From the NCBI GenBank assembly GCA_020161295.1, contig JAIUOA010000001.1, forward strand, positions 62,001 through 126,000: a DNA stretch of 64,000 nt, written 5' to 3'. Both the position numbers and the translations under genes were made by a program. The stretch is from Bacillota bacterium (GTDB lineage: Bacteria; Bacillota; Clostridia; Peptostreptococcales; Acidaminobacteraceae). Shown here piece after piece: positions 25,453 to 36,091 of this stretch; within the stretch, counting starts at the first letter, position 1; the number at the start of each line of letters is the position of its first letter. The notes beneath the pieces are model-generated. The model saw nothing but the letters and a program-made list of their open reading frames with translations, did not search any database and was not told where the DNA came from.

Positions 25453-27261
25453 ATGGCTAAAATTATCGGTATCGACCTCGGTACCACCAACTCATGTGTA
25501 TCAGTATTAGAAGGCGGAGAAGCCGTCGTAATCCCTAACGCAGAAGGTAACAGAACCACACCTTCCGTCGTGGCATTTACCAAAAGCGGGGAAAGACTCG
25601 TAGGCGAAACAGCGAAAAGACAAGCCATCACCAACCCAGATAGAACGATCATCTCCATTAAACGCGAAATGGGAACAGACCATAAAATCAGAATTGATGA
25701 TAAAGTCTACTCACCACAAGAAATCTCAGCGATGATTCTTCAAAAATTAAAAGCAGATGCAGAGAGCTACTTAGGCGAAACGGTTACAGAAGCTGTTATC
25801 ACCGTTCCAGCATACTTTACAGACGCTCAAAGACAAGCGACTAAGGATGCCGGTAGAATCGCAGGCTTAGAAGTTAAGCGTATTATCAACGAGCCAACGG
25901 CAGCATCGCTTTCTTACGGGCTCGACAAGACAGATAAACAACATAAAATCATGGTATTCGACCTTGGCGGTGGAACATTCGACGTATCGATCCTCGAAAT
26001 CGGCGATGGCGTATTCGAAGTACTCGCCACAAATGGTAATAACCACTTAGGTGGCGACGACTTTGATAAAATCGTTATGGACCATATGGCAGACACCTTC
26101 AAAAGTGAGCATGGTGTCGATTTAAGACAAGACAAAATGGCGCTTCAACGTTTAAAAGAGGCTGCAGAGAAAGCGAAAAAGGAATTATCATCGACACAAT
26201 CAACCAATATCAACCTTCCTTTCATCACAGCAACTGCAGAAGGTCCGCTTCACATGAACATGGATCTCACACGTGCGAAGTTTGAGCAATTAACGAAGCA
26301 CCTCGTCGATATGTCTATGGAACCAACCAAAAAAGCTTTAAAGGATGCTGGTTTAAATCCTTCTGATATCGAGCAAGTCATCCTCGTCGGAGGCTCAACC
26401 CGTATACCTGCCGTTCAAGACGCTGTTAAGAAATTCATCGGTAAAGAGCCACATAAAGGTGTCAACCCAGATGAATGTGTTGCTTTAGGCGCAGCTATCC
26501 AAGGTGGCGTTCTCTCTGGCGATGTTAAAGACGTCTTGTTACTCGACGTTACGCCACTTTCATTAGGTATCGAAACCCTCGGCGGTGTATTTACCCGATT
26601 GATCGAAAGAAATACGACGATTCCAACCAAGAAGAGCCAAGTATTCTCAACAGCTGCAGATAACCAAACAGCAGTTGATATCCATGTTCTTCAAGGCGAA
26701 CGTCAAATGGCATCTGATAACACGACATTAGGCCGCTTCCAGCTCGATGGTATCCCACCAGCGAGAAGAGGGATTCCACAGGTAGAAGTAACCTTTGATA
26801 TTGATGCCAATGGTATCGTCAACGTCAGTGCAAAGGATTTAGGAACAGGCAAAACGCAGCACATCACCATCACTGCCACAACCAACCTTTCTGATGCAGA
26901 AATCGAGAAAAAAATAAAAGAAGCTGAACTCCACGCAGAAGAAGATAAAAAACGTAAAGAACTCATCGAAGAAAGAAACAAAGCAGACAACATGATTTAT
27001 GAAATCGAGAAATCGATGGGTGAGTTAGGTGATCAAATTTCTGAGAACGAGAAACAAGACATCAATGCAAAAATCGCAACACTTAGAACCTCTATGGCTT
27101 CTGATAGCATTGAAACCATGAAAAAAGATTTTGAAGCCCTCACCAATGCATTCCAACCAATCGCTCAAAAACTCTACGCAAAAGAACAAGCTCAGGCGGC
27201 ACAGTCTGGTCCAAGTGATCAAGAACCAGTTGACGAAGCAGACTACGAAGTGGTAGACTAA
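25453..27261 (+). CDS. dnaK: Molecular chaperone DnaK (Hsp70)
   Basis: 602 residues. The ATPase domain starts [14 protein letters not shown], with [13 protein letters not shown] and [11 protein letters not shown]; the substrate-binding domain and helical lid follow. It ends [14 protein letters not shown], close to the usual acidic tail. The Gram-positive deletion near residue 80 is present. AAGGAGG lies upstream. Confidence 0.99.
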   Translation: MAKIIGIDLGTTNSCVSVLEGGEAVVIPNAEGNRTTPSVVAFTKSGERLVGETAKRQAITNPDRTIISIKREMGTDHKIRIDDKVYSPQEISAMILQKLKADAESYLGETVTEAVITVPAYFTDAQRQATKDAGRIAGLEVKRIINEPTAASLSYGLDKTDKQHKIMVFDLGGGTFDVSILEIGDGVFEVLATNGNNHLGGDDFDKIVMDHMADTFKSEHGVDLRQDKMALQRLKEAAEKAKKELSSTQSTNINLPFITATAEGPLHMNMDLTRAKFEQLTKHLVDMSMEPTKKALKDAGLNPSDIEQVILVGGSTRIPAVQDAVKKFIGKEPHKGVNPDECVALGAAIQGGVLSGDVKDVLLLDVTPLSLGIETLGGVFTRLIERNTTIPTKKSQVFSTAADNQTAVDIHVLQGERQMASDNTTLGRFQLDGIPPARRGIPQVEVTFDIDANGIVNVSAKDLGTGKTQHITITATTNLSDAEIEKKIKEAELHAEEDKKRKELIEERNKADNMIYEIEKSMGELGDQISENEKQDINAKIATLRTSMASDSIETMKKDFEALTNAFQPIAQKLYAKEQAQAAQSGPSDQEPVDEADYEVVD

Positions 27262-27278
27262 ATCCTAGAGCAATTCTG

Positions 27279-27302
27279 AGGGCATCTTAGGATGCCCTTT
27301 CA
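27279..27302 (+). terminator. Hairpin between dnaK and dnaJ
   Basis: AGGGCATC and GATGCCCT pair around TTAG, then TTTCATT. The weak T-run suggests partial termination that lowers dnaJ relative to dnaK. Confidence 0.6.
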
Positions 27303-27324
27303 TTAATAGAAAGGCGGTATTAGA

Positions 27325-28509
27325 GTGAGCAAAAGCGATTATTATGAGTTGTTAGGCGTCCAGCGAAATGCCGATGAGGCCGAACTCAAAACAGCCTATC
27401 GTAAACTTGCGATGAAATACCACCCAGACAGAAATCCAGACAATAAAGATGCCGAGGCTAAGTTTAAAGAAATCAATGAAGCCTATGAGGTGTTGAGCGA
27501 TCCTGAAAAAAGACGTCTATATGACCAGTTCGGGCATGCGGGCGTCAATCAAAATGCAGGCGCTGGCGGTGGATTTTCAGGTTTCGAGGGTTTCGGTGGG
27601 TTTGAAGATATTATCAATGAAATGTTTGGAGGCGGTTTCGGGGGCTTCGGCTCATCATCACGTAACCGAAATGCTGCACGTAAGGGCAAGGATATTCGCG
27701 TAGATTTGACCCTTGAGTTCGAAGAAGCTGCCTTTGGTAAGAAGCAGAGCATTGAGTTTTTCAGAACAGAGGAATGTGACGTGTGCCATGGTGAAGGAAA
27801 CGAACCAGGTACGAGTACCCATAAATGTAACACTTGTAATGGCACCGGAGAAGTTCGATATTCACAGCGCTCACTCTTTGGTGAATCCATCAGCGTCAAA
27901 CAATGCCCAACCTGTAAAGGAAAGGGTGAAACCTTTGAACAAGCGTGCCGTCAATGTAAAGGCCATGGCATCATAAAAAAACGTTACGCGAAAGACATCG
28001 ACATTCCTGCAGGTGTATTTCACGGAGCAAACATGCAGCTACGCGGTGAAGGTGATCTGGGACAAAATGGCGGTCCACGTGGTGATGTGATTATCGTCCT
28101 ACGTGTAAAACCACATAAGCATTTTACACGCGATGGTAACGATATTTATTACGATCTATGGATTACCTATACACAAGCTGTTCTTGGTGCTGAAGTAATG
28201 GTTCCTACACTGGACGGGAAAGCCAAGTTCACAATACCTGAGGGAACAGCCAGCGGCAAGCAGTTCAAGCTTAAAGGTAAAGGTGTTCCTGTGTTAAATG
28301 GCTACGGTCGTGGTGACCAGTATGTAAAAATCAATATTGAAATACCACTCAATCTTAATAAGAAGCAAAAAGAGGCATTAATGGCCTTCGACGAGGAAAT
28401 GACAGGAAAAAAAGCAGCGCCTGCGTCCGTCCCTGAAGAATCAAAATCGACCAAAGGAAAAAAAAACGATAAAAACTTCTTCGACAAGTTGAAAGATACG
28501 TTAAGCTAG
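27325..28509 (+). CDS. dnaJ: Chaperone DnaJ (Hsp40)
   Basis: 394 residues, GTG start at 27325 with AAAGGCGG upstream. J domain (1-70) with HPD in KYHPDRNPD, a Gly/Phe-rich linker, four CxxCxGxG zinc repeats ([32 protein letters not shown]) and two client-binding domains. The C-terminus has an additional Lys-rich tail of about 30 residues. Stimulates DnaK ATPase. Confidence 0.99.
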   Translation: MSKSDYYELLGVQRNADEAELKTAYRKLAMKYHPDRNPDNKDAEAKFKEINEAYEVLSDPEKRRLYDQFGHAGVNQNAGAGGGFSGFEGFGGFEDIINEMFGGGFGGFGSSSRNRNAARKGKDIRVDLTLEFEEAAFGKKQSIEFFRTEECDVCHGEGNEPGTSTHKCNTCNGTGEVRYSQRSLFGESISVKQCPTCKGKGETFEQACRQCKGHGIIKKRYAKDIDIPAGVFHGANMQLRGEGDLGQNGGPRGDVIIVLRVKPHKHFTRDGNDIYYDLWITYTQAVLGAEVMVPTLDGKAKFTIPEGTASGKQFKLKGKGVPVLNGYGRGDQYVKINIEIPLNLNKKQKEALMAFDEEMTGKKAAPASVPEESKSTKGKKNDKNFFDKLKDTLS

Positions 28510-28519
28510 GTTGAACTAA

Positions 28520-28546
28520 GACAGGTGTCAAACACCTGTCTTTCGT
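28520..28546 (+). terminator. Terminator after dnaJ
   Basis: A perfect 9-bp stem (GACAGGTGT and complement, three-base loop) followed by TTTCGTC. It ends the heat-shock operon. Confidence 0.7.
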
Positions 28547-28631
28547 CATGATTGGACGACATTATTCAATTATGATATATTAAAAGTCTAGATTACACTT
28601 ACCTATACTATCTATAATAGGAGAACGCCGC

Positions 28632-29570
28632 ATGAAATATTTTGAAATCCATATAAAGACCTCTGTTGCCGCCATAGACGCCGTTACAAACATACTTTAC
28701 AATTTCGGTTCCACAGGAGTAATGATCAACAATCCTCTCGATGAGGACTTTACAAATCAAGAGGAGGGCAAGTGGGATTATTATGATCCGCAAAACTTAA
28801 CGCTTGATTTTGAGGGTGCGCTGTTAACGGGGTATTTTGAAGAAATCGACCCTATTCAAACCTGTGAAGAGATCAAAGAATCGATTGCAGCGCTCGCTAC
28901 GTTTGATATAGATACAGGCCTAGCTGAAATCGACTATAAGGAAATTTTCCCCTCTGACTGGGAAAACGAATGGAAAAAGTACTTTAAACCCTTCAGACTG
29001 GGTAATCACATCGTTATCAAACCCACGTGGGAAACGTTCGAAACGCTACCTGACGATCTCGTTATAGAAATCGATCCCGGAAACGCCTTCGGCTCGGGTA
29101 CTCACGAAACCACTTCCATGTGTATCGAAATGATCGAAAAGTATATGAAAACAACAGATACCGTCGTAGATGTCGGCTGTGGTAGTGGCATTTTAGCCAT
29201 CGCAGCAGGAAAATTAGGGTCAAAGTCCATCATCGCAGTTGATATCGATGAAAACGCCGTTAACACCGCAAAGGAAAACGTCGCTTTAAACGGTTTGACA
29301 GAGGTCACGGATGTTAGACATGGCGATTTGATTAGTGTCATCTCAGAAAAGGCTGACCTCGTGGTCGCCAATATCATCGCAGACATCATCGTTAAGTTAT
29401 CAGATGATATCGATAAAATATTGAAGCCTGATGCGCTTTTCATCAGCTCTGGTCTTATCATGAACAAAGTGGACTGGGTGATCGAGGAACTCGCCCTGAG
29501 ACAATTCGAGATCATCGAAGTGATGAAAAAAGGCGAGTGGGCAGTTGTCGTTTCCAAGAAAAAATTATAA
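28632..29570 (+). CDS. prmA: Ribosomal protein L11 methyltransferase
   Basis: 312 residues. Methylates lysines and the N-terminus of L11. The N-terminal substrate domain is followed by the SAM-binding motif VVDVGCGSGILAIAAGKLG and the NPPW-like VVANIIADII. PGNAFGSGTHETT is the family signature. ATG at 28632 with AGGAG upstream. Confidence 0.96.
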   Translation: MKYFEIHIKTSVAAIDAVTNILYNFGSTGVMINNPLDEDFTNQEEGKWDYYDPQNLTLDFEGALLTGYFEEIDPIQTCEEIKESIAALATFDIDTGLAEIDYKEIFPSDWENEWKKYFKPFRLGNHIVIKPTWETFETLPDDLVIEIDPGNAFGSGTHETTSMCIEMIEKYMKTTDTVVDVGCGSGILAIAAGKLGSKSIIAVDIDENAVNTAKENVALNGLTEVTDVRHGDLISVISEKADLVVANIIADIIVKLSDDIDKILKPDALFISSGLIMNKVDWVIEELALRQFEIIEVMKKGEWAVVVSKKKL

Positions 29571-29579
29571 GAGGATACT

Positions 29580-30320
29580 ATGCATCGTTTTTTCTTAGAG
29601 CAAGAAGACCGTATAACGGAGGGGAGCATCACTTTATTACACCCCGAGACCATCAATCATCTGGTTAAGGTCCTTAGGGCAAGGGTCAATGAAAAGATAG
29701 AGCTGATCTCGATCAGTTCAGTTTATATTTGTACCATCGAGACCATTTCCAGCACAGAAGTCGTCCTATCCATTCTAGAGCAAAAATCACACGAAAATGA
29801 AAGCAGCGTTTCAATTACGCTCTACCAATGTTTGCCTAAAAGTGACAAGCTCGAGCTCATTTTACAAAAGAATGTGGAGCTCGGTGTAAACCATTTTGTT
29901 TTAGTGAGCTCAAAGCGTTGTGTTGTCGACTATAAAGAGAAAGATGTCCCTAAGAAAATGGAGCGTTTCTCTAAAATAATCAAAGAGGCAGCCAAGCAAT
30001 CCAAGCGAGACCGGATTCCATCGATTCAGGGCATTACATCCCTTAAAAATGTATTGCAGCAAATTGGAGATTATGATTTGTTTCTGGTTCTTTATGAACA
30101 AGAAAGCGCTTCTGATATTAAGACGCGATTAAAGCACTTCGAAGGCAAAAAAATTGCGGTACTTGTAGGTCCTGAAGGTGGTTTTGAGTCCTCAGAAGTC
30201 AATTTGTTAACTGAAGCTGGCGCTTTATCCACCACCCTTGGAAAAAGGATATTAAGAACTGAAACAGCCGGATTTGTGGCGGTTTCTTGCCTCCAATATG
30301 AATTTGGGGCATTTGAATAA
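29580..30320 (+). CDS. rsmE: 16S rRNA m3U1498 methyltransferase
   Basis: 246 residues of the SPOUT class. A PUA-like N-terminus (HLVKVLRARVNEKIELI) precedes the trefoil-knot motifs LVGPEGGF and LGKRILRTETAGFVAVS. It starts 9 bases after prmA, so the two are co-transcribed, as in most Firmicutes. Confidence 0.96.
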   Translation: MHRFFLEQEDRITEGSITLLHPETINHLVKVLRARVNEKIELISISSVYICTIETISSTEVVLSILEQKSHENESSVSITLYQCLPKSDKLELILQKNVELGVNHFVLVSSKRCVVDYKEKDVPKKMERFSKIIKEAAKQSKRDRIPSIQGITSLKNVLQQIGDYDLFLVLYEQESASDIKTRLKHFEGKKIAVLVGPEGGFESSEVNLLTEAGALSTTLGKRILRTETAGFVAVSCLQYEFGAFE

Positions 30321-30333
30321 AGGAGAACATTTA

Positions 30334-31638
30334 ATGAATAAAGTGGCATTCGTAACGCTTGGGTGTAAAACCAACCAATATGAAACCGATGCGTTAATGG
30401 ATCTATTCTATAAAAATCGCTATGAAATCGTCGACTTTGATGATTTTGCAGATGTTTACGTCATCAATACCTGTACGGTAACCAACGTTAGCGATAAAAA
30501 ATCAAGACAAATGATACGACGTGCCAAGAAAAGTAATCCTGATGGCACCGTCGTCGTTCTCGGCTGTTATGCACAGATTTCACCTGACGAAGTAAGCGCA
30601 ATAGAAGGCGTCGATGTGGTCATAGGTACCGATTCTAGAAGCAATGTCATCCATTACATCGAGCAGTATCGCGCAGGAAACACCGATAAGCCTTATGTCG
30701 TCGTGGAAGATATCATGAAAATCACCAATTTCGAGGAAATGACGGTTAGTAGCATCACCACGCATACGAGGGCATTCATCAAAATTCAAGAGGGATGTAA
30801 TCAATATTGCTCTTACTGTATTATCCCGTACGCGCGAGGACAGGTACGTAGTCGAACACCAGAAAATATCCTATCAGAAATAAATGCTTTGACTGAAAAG
30901 GGCTATATGGAATTTGTATTGACTGGAATTCACATCGGTTCATATGGTCTAGATTTCGATGATATAAGGTTAATCGACCTTTTAGAACGTATTCATGCCA
31001 TTGAAGGTGTTAAACGTATACGATTAGGTTCCATCGAGCCTCGTTTGATAAATGATGCTTTTATTAAACGCATTCGTCCATTAACCAAGCTTTGTGATCA
31101 TTTCCATCTTTCCCTTCAAAGTGGCTCTGACACCGTTTTAAAGCGCATGAATCGTAAATACACTGCAAATGAGTATTTCGAAGCGGTTCAAAAGCTTAAA
31201 GACCTTTACGGTAGTCCTTCTATTACTACGGACATCATCGTCGGTTTTCCTGGCGAGTCCGACAGTGAGTTTGATGAGACTTTCGCTTTCGTCGAAAAAA
31301 TAGGCTTTAGTGAAATTCATGTATTCCCATTTTCAAAACGCGAGGGCACACCTGCAGCGACTATGAAGGATCAGGTTGATCCCTCTGTCAAAAAAGCGCG
31401 TAGTGAACGTTTGATCGCTTTAGGGAAAAAGCAGCAGCTTCAGTATATTAACCGTTTTATCGATGAAAATGCAGAGATTATTATCGAAGAGCGTAAAGGA
31501 AATGAATATTCAGGGCACACCATGAACTATCTAAAGCTGTCTCTGGTTTTGGAAGGTAAAACGCTTTCACAAGGTTCATTACAAAATGTTAAAATCCAAT
31601 CCTATGATGGCGAAAAAATTATCGCTACTTGCGTTTAA
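30334..31638 (+). CDS. mtaB: tRNA t6A37 methylthiotransferase MtaB
   Basis: 434 residues. Adds a methylthio group to t6A at position 37 of ANN-decoding tRNAs. The UPF0004 cysteines are C11, C47 and C78; the radical-SAM cluster is C155-NQYC159-SYC162; a TRAM domain follows at the end. The ATG at 30334 (AAGGAG) is used; the longer frame overlaps rsmE and has no ribosome site. Confidence 0.95.
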   Translation: MNKVAFVTLGCKTNQYETDALMDLFYKNRYEIVDFDDFADVYVINTCTVTNVSDKKSRQMIRRAKKSNPDGTVVVLGCYAQISPDEVSAIEGVDVVIGTDSRSNVIHYIEQYRAGNTDKPYVVVEDIMKITNFEEMTVSSITTHTRAFIKIQEGCNQYCSYCIIPYARGQVRSRTPENILSEINALTEKGYMEFVLTGIHIGSYGLDFDDIRLIDLLERIHAIEGVKRIRLGSIEPRLINDAFIKRIRPLTKLCDHFHLSLQSGSDTVLKRMNRKYTANEYFEAVQKLKDLYGSPSITTDIIVGFPGESDSEFDETFAFVEKIGFSEIHVFPFSKREGTPAATMKDQVDPSVKKARSERLIALGKKQQLQYINRFIDENAEIIIEERKGNEYSGHTMNYLKLSLVLEGKTLSQGSLQNVKIQSYDGEKIIATCV

Positions 31639-31689
31639 TTTTGATATAATTAACCTGTACTTTTATCGCATGGAAGGAGGTGTTAACAA

Positions 31690-32031
31690 ATGGATTGTAT
31701 ATTTTGTAAGATCATAAACGGTGATATACCCTCAACCAAAGTTTACGAGGATGAGCTCGTGTATGCGTTTAGAGACATCAATCCTGAAGCGCCTGTTCAT
31801 GTGTTGATCGTACCAAAACTTCACATCGAATCAGTAGCGCATATCGACGATTCACACCATACCCTGATTGGACATATCCATTCAGTGGCCAAGCAAATTG
31901 CAGAAGAGAACGACATCAGCCAAAGCGGTTACCGTTTGCTTACAAATATCGGTAAAGACGGAGGACAGAGCGTATTTCATCTGCATTATCACCTGCTGGG
32001 CGGTCGTCAACTCAAATGGCCACCAGGCTAA
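31690..32031 (+). CDS. HIT family nucleotide-binding protein
   Basis: 113 residues. The family signature is HLHYHLLGG, where the central histidine attacks the alpha-phosphate of nucleotidyl substrates. FCKIINGDIPS at the start and HVLIVPK fit the Hint branch, which hydrolyses adenosine phosphoramidates. AAGGAGG lies upstream. Physiological substrate unknown. Confidence 0.95.
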   Translation: MDCIFCKIINGDIPSTKVYEDELVYAFRDINPEAPVHVLIVPKLHIESVAHIDDSHHTLIGHIHSVAKQIAEENDISQSGYRLLTNIGKDGGQSVFHLHYHLLGGRQLKWPPG

Positions 32032-32070
32032 TTAAGACGATTGCATGCTCAAATTTCAATATAATTATTA

Positions 32071-32099
32071 TTGATTTTTGACAAAACATGGTGTATAAT
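32071..32099 (+). promoter_or_regulatory. Sigma-A promoter of rpsU-yqeY
   Basis: TTGATT and TATAAT with a 17-base spacer. A better-looking TTGACA at 32078 is only 10 bases from the -10 box and is not usable. Confidence 0.65.
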
Positions 32100-32168
32100 T
32101 ACAAAGTATGTTCTAGGTACATTCCTCTGTACTATTAAAGAATCTTATCACGGAGGGAGGGAATGTGA

Positions 32169-32351
32169 ATGTCGGGCATCAAAGTTGGAGAAAACGAAAG
32201 TATTGATAGTGCTTTAAAGAGATTTAAGAGAGAAACATCTAAGGCAGGCGTAATGGCTGAGATTAAGAAAAGAAGACATTACGAGAAGCCTAGTGTTAAG
32301 CGTAAGAAAAAATCTGAAGCAGCTAGAAAGAAGAAGAAAAAGCAGTTTTAG
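32169..32351 (+). CDS. rpsU: Small-subunit ribosomal protein S21
   Basis: 60 residues with the typical basic C-terminus ([17 protein letters not shown]) and [22 protein letters not shown] start. GGAGGGAGGG lies upstream. Likely co-transcribed with yqeY, 15 bases downstream. Confidence 0.98.
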   Translation: MSGIKVGENESIDSALKRFKRETSKAGVMAEIKKRRHYEKPSVKRKKKSEAARKKKKKQF

Positions 32352-32366
32352 TGAAGAGGTGAATGC

Positions 32367-32819
32367 ATGTCACTAAAAGAGTTGCTCATGGATGATTTAA
32401 AAGTTGCTATGAGAGACAAGGATGTGATTCGTAAGTCTGTCATCACGATGCTTCGTGCCGCTGTTAAACAGGTGGAGGTCGATCAGCGTATTGAACTTGA
32501 CGATGAAGCCATTATTGATATTATAGCCAAACAAATCAAACAAAAGAACAACGCCATTGTCGAGTTCAAGAATGGTGACCGTCAAGATCTTGTTGAATTG
32601 ACGGAAAAGGAAATTGAACTCCTCATGAAATACTTACCAGAGCAACTTACTGAAGATGAACTCGTGAAGATTGTCGATGAGGCAATGACTTCCACTGGTG
32701 CGTCCAGTATGAAGGATATGGGAAAAGTCATGGGAATCGTCACGAATGCCACTAAAGGCAAAGCTGATGGAAAACTCGTCGCTGACTTGGTGAAAAAAGC
32801 ATTGTCTGGAAAGGCTTAG
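32367..32819 (+). CDS. yqeY: GatB/YqeY domain protein
   Basis: 150 residues of the YqeY family (LLMDDLKVAMRDKDVIRKSVITMLRAAVKQVEVD, LPEQLTEDEL), resembling the tRNA-binding tail of the GatB amidotransferase subunit. Precise role unknown. Its placement after rpsU is conserved; in spore formers yqfC and yqfD follow, but here a terminator does. Confidence 0.92.
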   Translation: MSLKELLMDDLKVAMRDKDVIRKSVITMLRAAVKQVEVDQRIELDDEAIIDIIAKQIKQKNNAIVEFKNGDRQDLVELTEKEIELLMKYLPEQLTEDELVKIVDEAMTSTGASSMKDMGKVMGIVTNATKGKADGKLVADLVKKALSGKA

Positions 32820-32865
32820 AAGTGAATATTGAATTAAGGAAATTGCAATGGAATTTCCACAATTA

Positions 32866-32900
32866 AATGGCATATCATCCGATATGCCATTAATTTTTTT
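32866..32900 (+). terminator. Strong terminator after yqeY
   Basis: An 11-bp stem centred on ATGGCATATC and its complement with an ATCC loop, then TAATTTTTTTT. A shorter GGAAATT/AATTTCC hairpin precedes it at 32838-32858. It separates the rpsU unit from phoH. Confidence 0.88.
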
Positions 32901-32975
32901 TGGTTTTCTTTTTAGGTGTCCTCCCTTTTAAAATTATGTTAAAATAAATGTAACCTTTACAACTTGGAGGAATTA

Positions 32976-33998
32976 ATGTCTGAACGTATTACGAAGAAAT
33001 TTAAGATAGATGACTTTCACGCATTTCATTTACTATTTGGGAATCTTGATGAGAACATCATAAGACTTGAAAAAGCCTACCAAGTGGGCATAACCTCAAG
33101 AGATGGTGAAATTAGCCTCGTCGGTGAGGTTGAAAATGTGGCAAATGCGGAGGAAGCGTTGAAGTTACTCATTAAAAATATTCAATCAGGCGAGGTTGTT
33201 GATCGCCAACGCGTGAACTACATTATCGACACAGTTTCGGGAGGTGACAGCCATCAGCTTGATGATTTAAGCAAAAGCTTCATCTGCGTGACTGCTCGAG
33301 GAAAGGCGATCAAACCCAAAACACTCGGTCAAAACCAGTATATTAAGACGATTCAGAAAAAAGATCTGGTTTTCGGTATCGGACCAGCAGGAACGGGTAA
33401 AACGTATTTAGCAGTGGCCATGGCCATTCGCGCATTTAAAAATAATGATGTTGCGAAAATCATCATCACGCGGCCTGCAGTTGAAGCTGGTGAGAATCTC
33501 GGCTTCTTGCCTGGTGATTTACAAATGAAGGTCGATCCTTATTTAAGGCCCTTATACGATGCTCTTTTTGATATTTTAGGACCTGAGACTTTTAATAGTT
33601 ATAAGGAACGGGGACTGATAGAAATTGCCCCATTAGCTTACATGCGGGGAAGAACGCTTGATAATGCATTCATCATTCTGGATGAAGCTCAAAATACAAC
33701 ACGCGAGCAAATGAAAATGTTTTTAACGCGTTTTGGATTCAATTCAAAAGTCATCGTCAATGGTGACATGACCCAAATCGATTTACCATCCGGAAAAAAA
33801 TCCGGTCTCATACATGCCATCGATGTTTTAAAAAATGTTGAGGAAATCGGATTCGTCACCTTGACTGAGCGAGATGTGGTAAGGCATGAACTTGTTAAGA
33901 AAATCATTACCAGCTATGATCGTTATGAACGCGACAAAAAGGACGTGAAAAATGGCGCAAAGCAGGAAGACAATAAAGAAAACAACCACCAGAAATAG
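32976..33998 (+). CDS. phoH: PhoH-like ATPase
   Basis: 340 residues. An N-terminal KH-like segment is followed by Walker A G136-PAGTGKT143 and Walker B FIILDEAQN, with RGRTLDN between them. A predicted RNA-linked ATPase that goes with ybeY in many bacteria. ATG at 32976 with TTGGAGG ahead. Its end overlaps pgpH by 47 bases. Confidence 0.94.
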   Translation: MSERITKKFKIDDFHAFHLLFGNLDENIIRLEKAYQVGITSRDGEISLVGEVENVANAEEALKLLIKNIQSGEVVDRQRVNYIIDTVSGGDSHQLDDLSKSFICVTARGKAIKPKTLGQNQYIKTIQKKDLVFGIGPAGTGKTYLAVAMAIRAFKNNDVAKIIITRPAVEAGENLGFLPGDLQMKVDPYLRPLYDALFDILGPETFNSYKERGLIEIAPLAYMRGRTLDNAFIILDEAQNTTREQMKMFLTRFGFNSKVIVNGDMTQIDLPSGKKSGLIHAIDVLKNVEEIGFVTLTERDVVRHELVKKIITSYDRYERDKKDVKNGAKQEDNKENNHQK

Positions 33999-36090
33999 AA
34001 GGAAACTCCATCGTAAAATTAAAAATAAAGATCTGCTTATCAACTTTACTGTTATGGCGATCGGCTTTTTAATCGTATTTTTTACACTAAACAGTTCCAG
34101 CTTCTTCGGCATTTATCACTATAAGGCGGGGAGTGTCATAAAGGAAGATTTGTATCTTCAGAACGACGTGGTGGATGAAGAAGCCACTCAGATTTTGAAG
34201 GATAAGTTAGCCGCTGAAATTACGCCAGTAACCAGTATCGATTATTCGAAACAAGTGGAATCAAAAATGGAGCTCACTGATTTTTTTGCTAGGTTAACGG
34301 AGGTAAAAAGTGAGTACCCTGATGACACCGATCTGATGAAGCGCGTCTATGCAGGCATCGAACGAAAGAACAAATATGGACTTACAGAAGTTGAATTGAC
34401 CGCACTCGCTGGTTTTTCAAGTGAAAAAATTAGTAGCCTCCAGAATTACGCTGTTGATATCACTGTTGAATATATGTCTACTGGCCTTGACCAAGCGGCT
34501 CTCGTGTCAGCACTCACTCAAACGCAGACATATGTGAGCAGTCAAACGGCTCTTTCTGACCTGGAAAAAACGATTTTAAACAAATTGATTTCAGGCGCTA
34601 TGGTGGTAAACGAAAGCATCGATACGGTAAAAACCGCGCAAAAGGTTGAAAATGAGCTATTGAAAGTGGATGATGTCACTTATAAGAAGGGGTCACTATT
34701 TTTATCAAAAGGTGCCACACTCACGGATAAGCAATATGAAGTACTAAAAAATGGCGGCGTCATCATTGATAATGAATGGGATAACATCACCATGACGCTT
34801 GGCCTTGTCCTTATGCTGCTGATCCTATGGAGTGTCCTTCATATCTATCTGTCCTTTTTTGAAAAAGATGTTCTGTCTTCAACTAAAAATTATGGGATAC
34901 TCATGAGCTTGTTTATCACTTTTTTCTTAAGCGCTTCATTTTTCCATGAAATTTCACCTTATCTTATTCCCATCCCAGCATTTAGCATATTGGCCAGTAT
35001 CATGATTACGCCTACTGTTGCCATCAATTTCGGAATAGGATTATTAATCTTGATCGCCATGTGGACTGGTATGGATGCCTATACCATGATTGCCTATCTG
35101 CTAGCCATTTTAATTACCCGTGGACTCGTTAAAAACATTAAGCAGCGTTCTCAGGTGGCAGGTATTGGACTATATGTGTCTTTGATTTTTATACTTTTTA
35201 CAGTGACACAAGGACTTATCAATAAAACCGACATCGAACAGTTGCCATATAACATTTTGTTTTCTGCGGCAAATGGTGTTCTAAGTGCCATACTCAGTAT
35301 CGGGATCATGCCATTTTTCGAAAGCTTCTTCGATGTGCTCACACCGTTTAAGCTTCTAGAGCTCTCTAATCCTAATAGACCGCTTTTAAAGCGGCTACTC
35401 ATCGAAGCACCCGGTACGTATCATCACAGTATTTTAGTAGGTAATCTCGCTGAAACGGCAGCTCATGATATCGGCGCAAACAGTCTGTTAACACGTGTTG
35501 CTTCGTTTTATCACGATGTTGGTAAACTGGAAAGGCCCTATTATTATAAAGAAAACCAAGTCGGTCATGAAAATCCGCACGATAAACTGCCACCTCAGGT
35601 CAGTGCAAATTTTATTAAGAATCATATGTCTTATGGCATTGAGCTTTTAGAAAAAAATAAATTGCCTCACGAAATTATCGATGTGATTAAAGCCCATCAT
35701 GGCACGTCGTTGATCAAGTATTTTTATCATCGTGAACAGGTGAATAATCCTGACGTGGATATTTCCAAGTTTCTTTATACGGGTCCTAAACCAGACTCAA
35801 AGGAAGCGGTTATTCTCATGCTGGCAGACTCTATCGAGGCTGCGGTTAGAAGTGTTGAGGATCCGACGCAGGAGTCTATTTCCAGCCTCATCGATAAGAT
35901 CATCGGTCAGAAGATAGCTGAAAACCAATTTTCGCATGCAGATTTGACGTTTAAGGAACTTGAAGCCATCAAAGCTTCTTTTATGAGTGTTTTAAGCGGC
36001 ATATTCCACGAAAGAATTGCCTATCCAGAAGTCAACTTGAATCAAGTTAACAAAACAGCGTTTGATCAAAACGAAGAAAAGGGGTCTTAA
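33952..36090 (+). CDS. pgpH: 7TM-HD cyclic di-AMP phosphodiesterase PgpH
   Basis: 712 residues. Basic N-terminus, one membrane helix (about 28-50), a 200-residue extracellular domain, then seven membrane helices (about 275-470), and a cytoplasmic HD domain with H491-H492 (TYHHSILVGNLAE) and H521-D522 (YHDVGKLERP). PgpH-type enzymes cleave c-di-AMP, which controls turgor and wall growth. AAAGGA lies ahead of the start, within phoH. Confidence 0.94.
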   Translation: MAQSRKTIKKTTTRNRRKLHRKIKNKDLLINFTVMAIGFLIVFFTLNSSSFFGIYHYKAGSVIKEDLYLQNDVVDEEATQILKDKLAAEITPVTSIDYSKQVESKMELTDFFARLTEVKSEYPDDTDLMKRVYAGIERKNKYGLTEVELTALAGFSSEKISSLQNYAVDITVEYMSTGLDQAALVSALTQTQTYVSSQTALSDLEKTILNKLISGAMVVNESIDTVKTAQKVENELLKVDDVTYKKGSLFLSKGATLTDKQYEVLKNGGVIIDNEWDNITMTLGLVLMLLILWSVLHIYLSFFEKDVLSSTKNYGILMSLFITFFLSASFFHEISPYLIPIPAFSILASIMITPTVAINFGIGLLILIAMWTGMDAYTMIAYLLAILITRGLVKNIKQRSQVAGIGLYVSLIFILFTVTQGLINKTDIEQLPYNILFSAANGVLSAILSIGIMPFFESFFDVLTPFKLLELSNPNRPLLKRLLIEAPGTYHHSILVGNLAETAAHDIGANSLLTRVASFYHDVGKLERPYYYKENQVGHENPHDKLPPQVSANFIKNHMSYGIELLEKNKLPHEIIDVIKAHHGTSLIKYFYHREQVNNPDVDISKFLYTGPKPDSKEAVILMLADSIEAAVRSVEDPTQESISSLIDKIIGQKIAENQFSHADLTFKELEAIKASFMSVLSGIFHERIAYPEVNLNQVNKTAFDQNEEKGS

Positions 36091-36091
36091 T

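Noticed and set aside
32078..32099. TTGACA as -35 of rpsU
   Set aside because: It is only 10 bases from the TATAAT; the TTGATT at 32071 has the right 17-base spacing.
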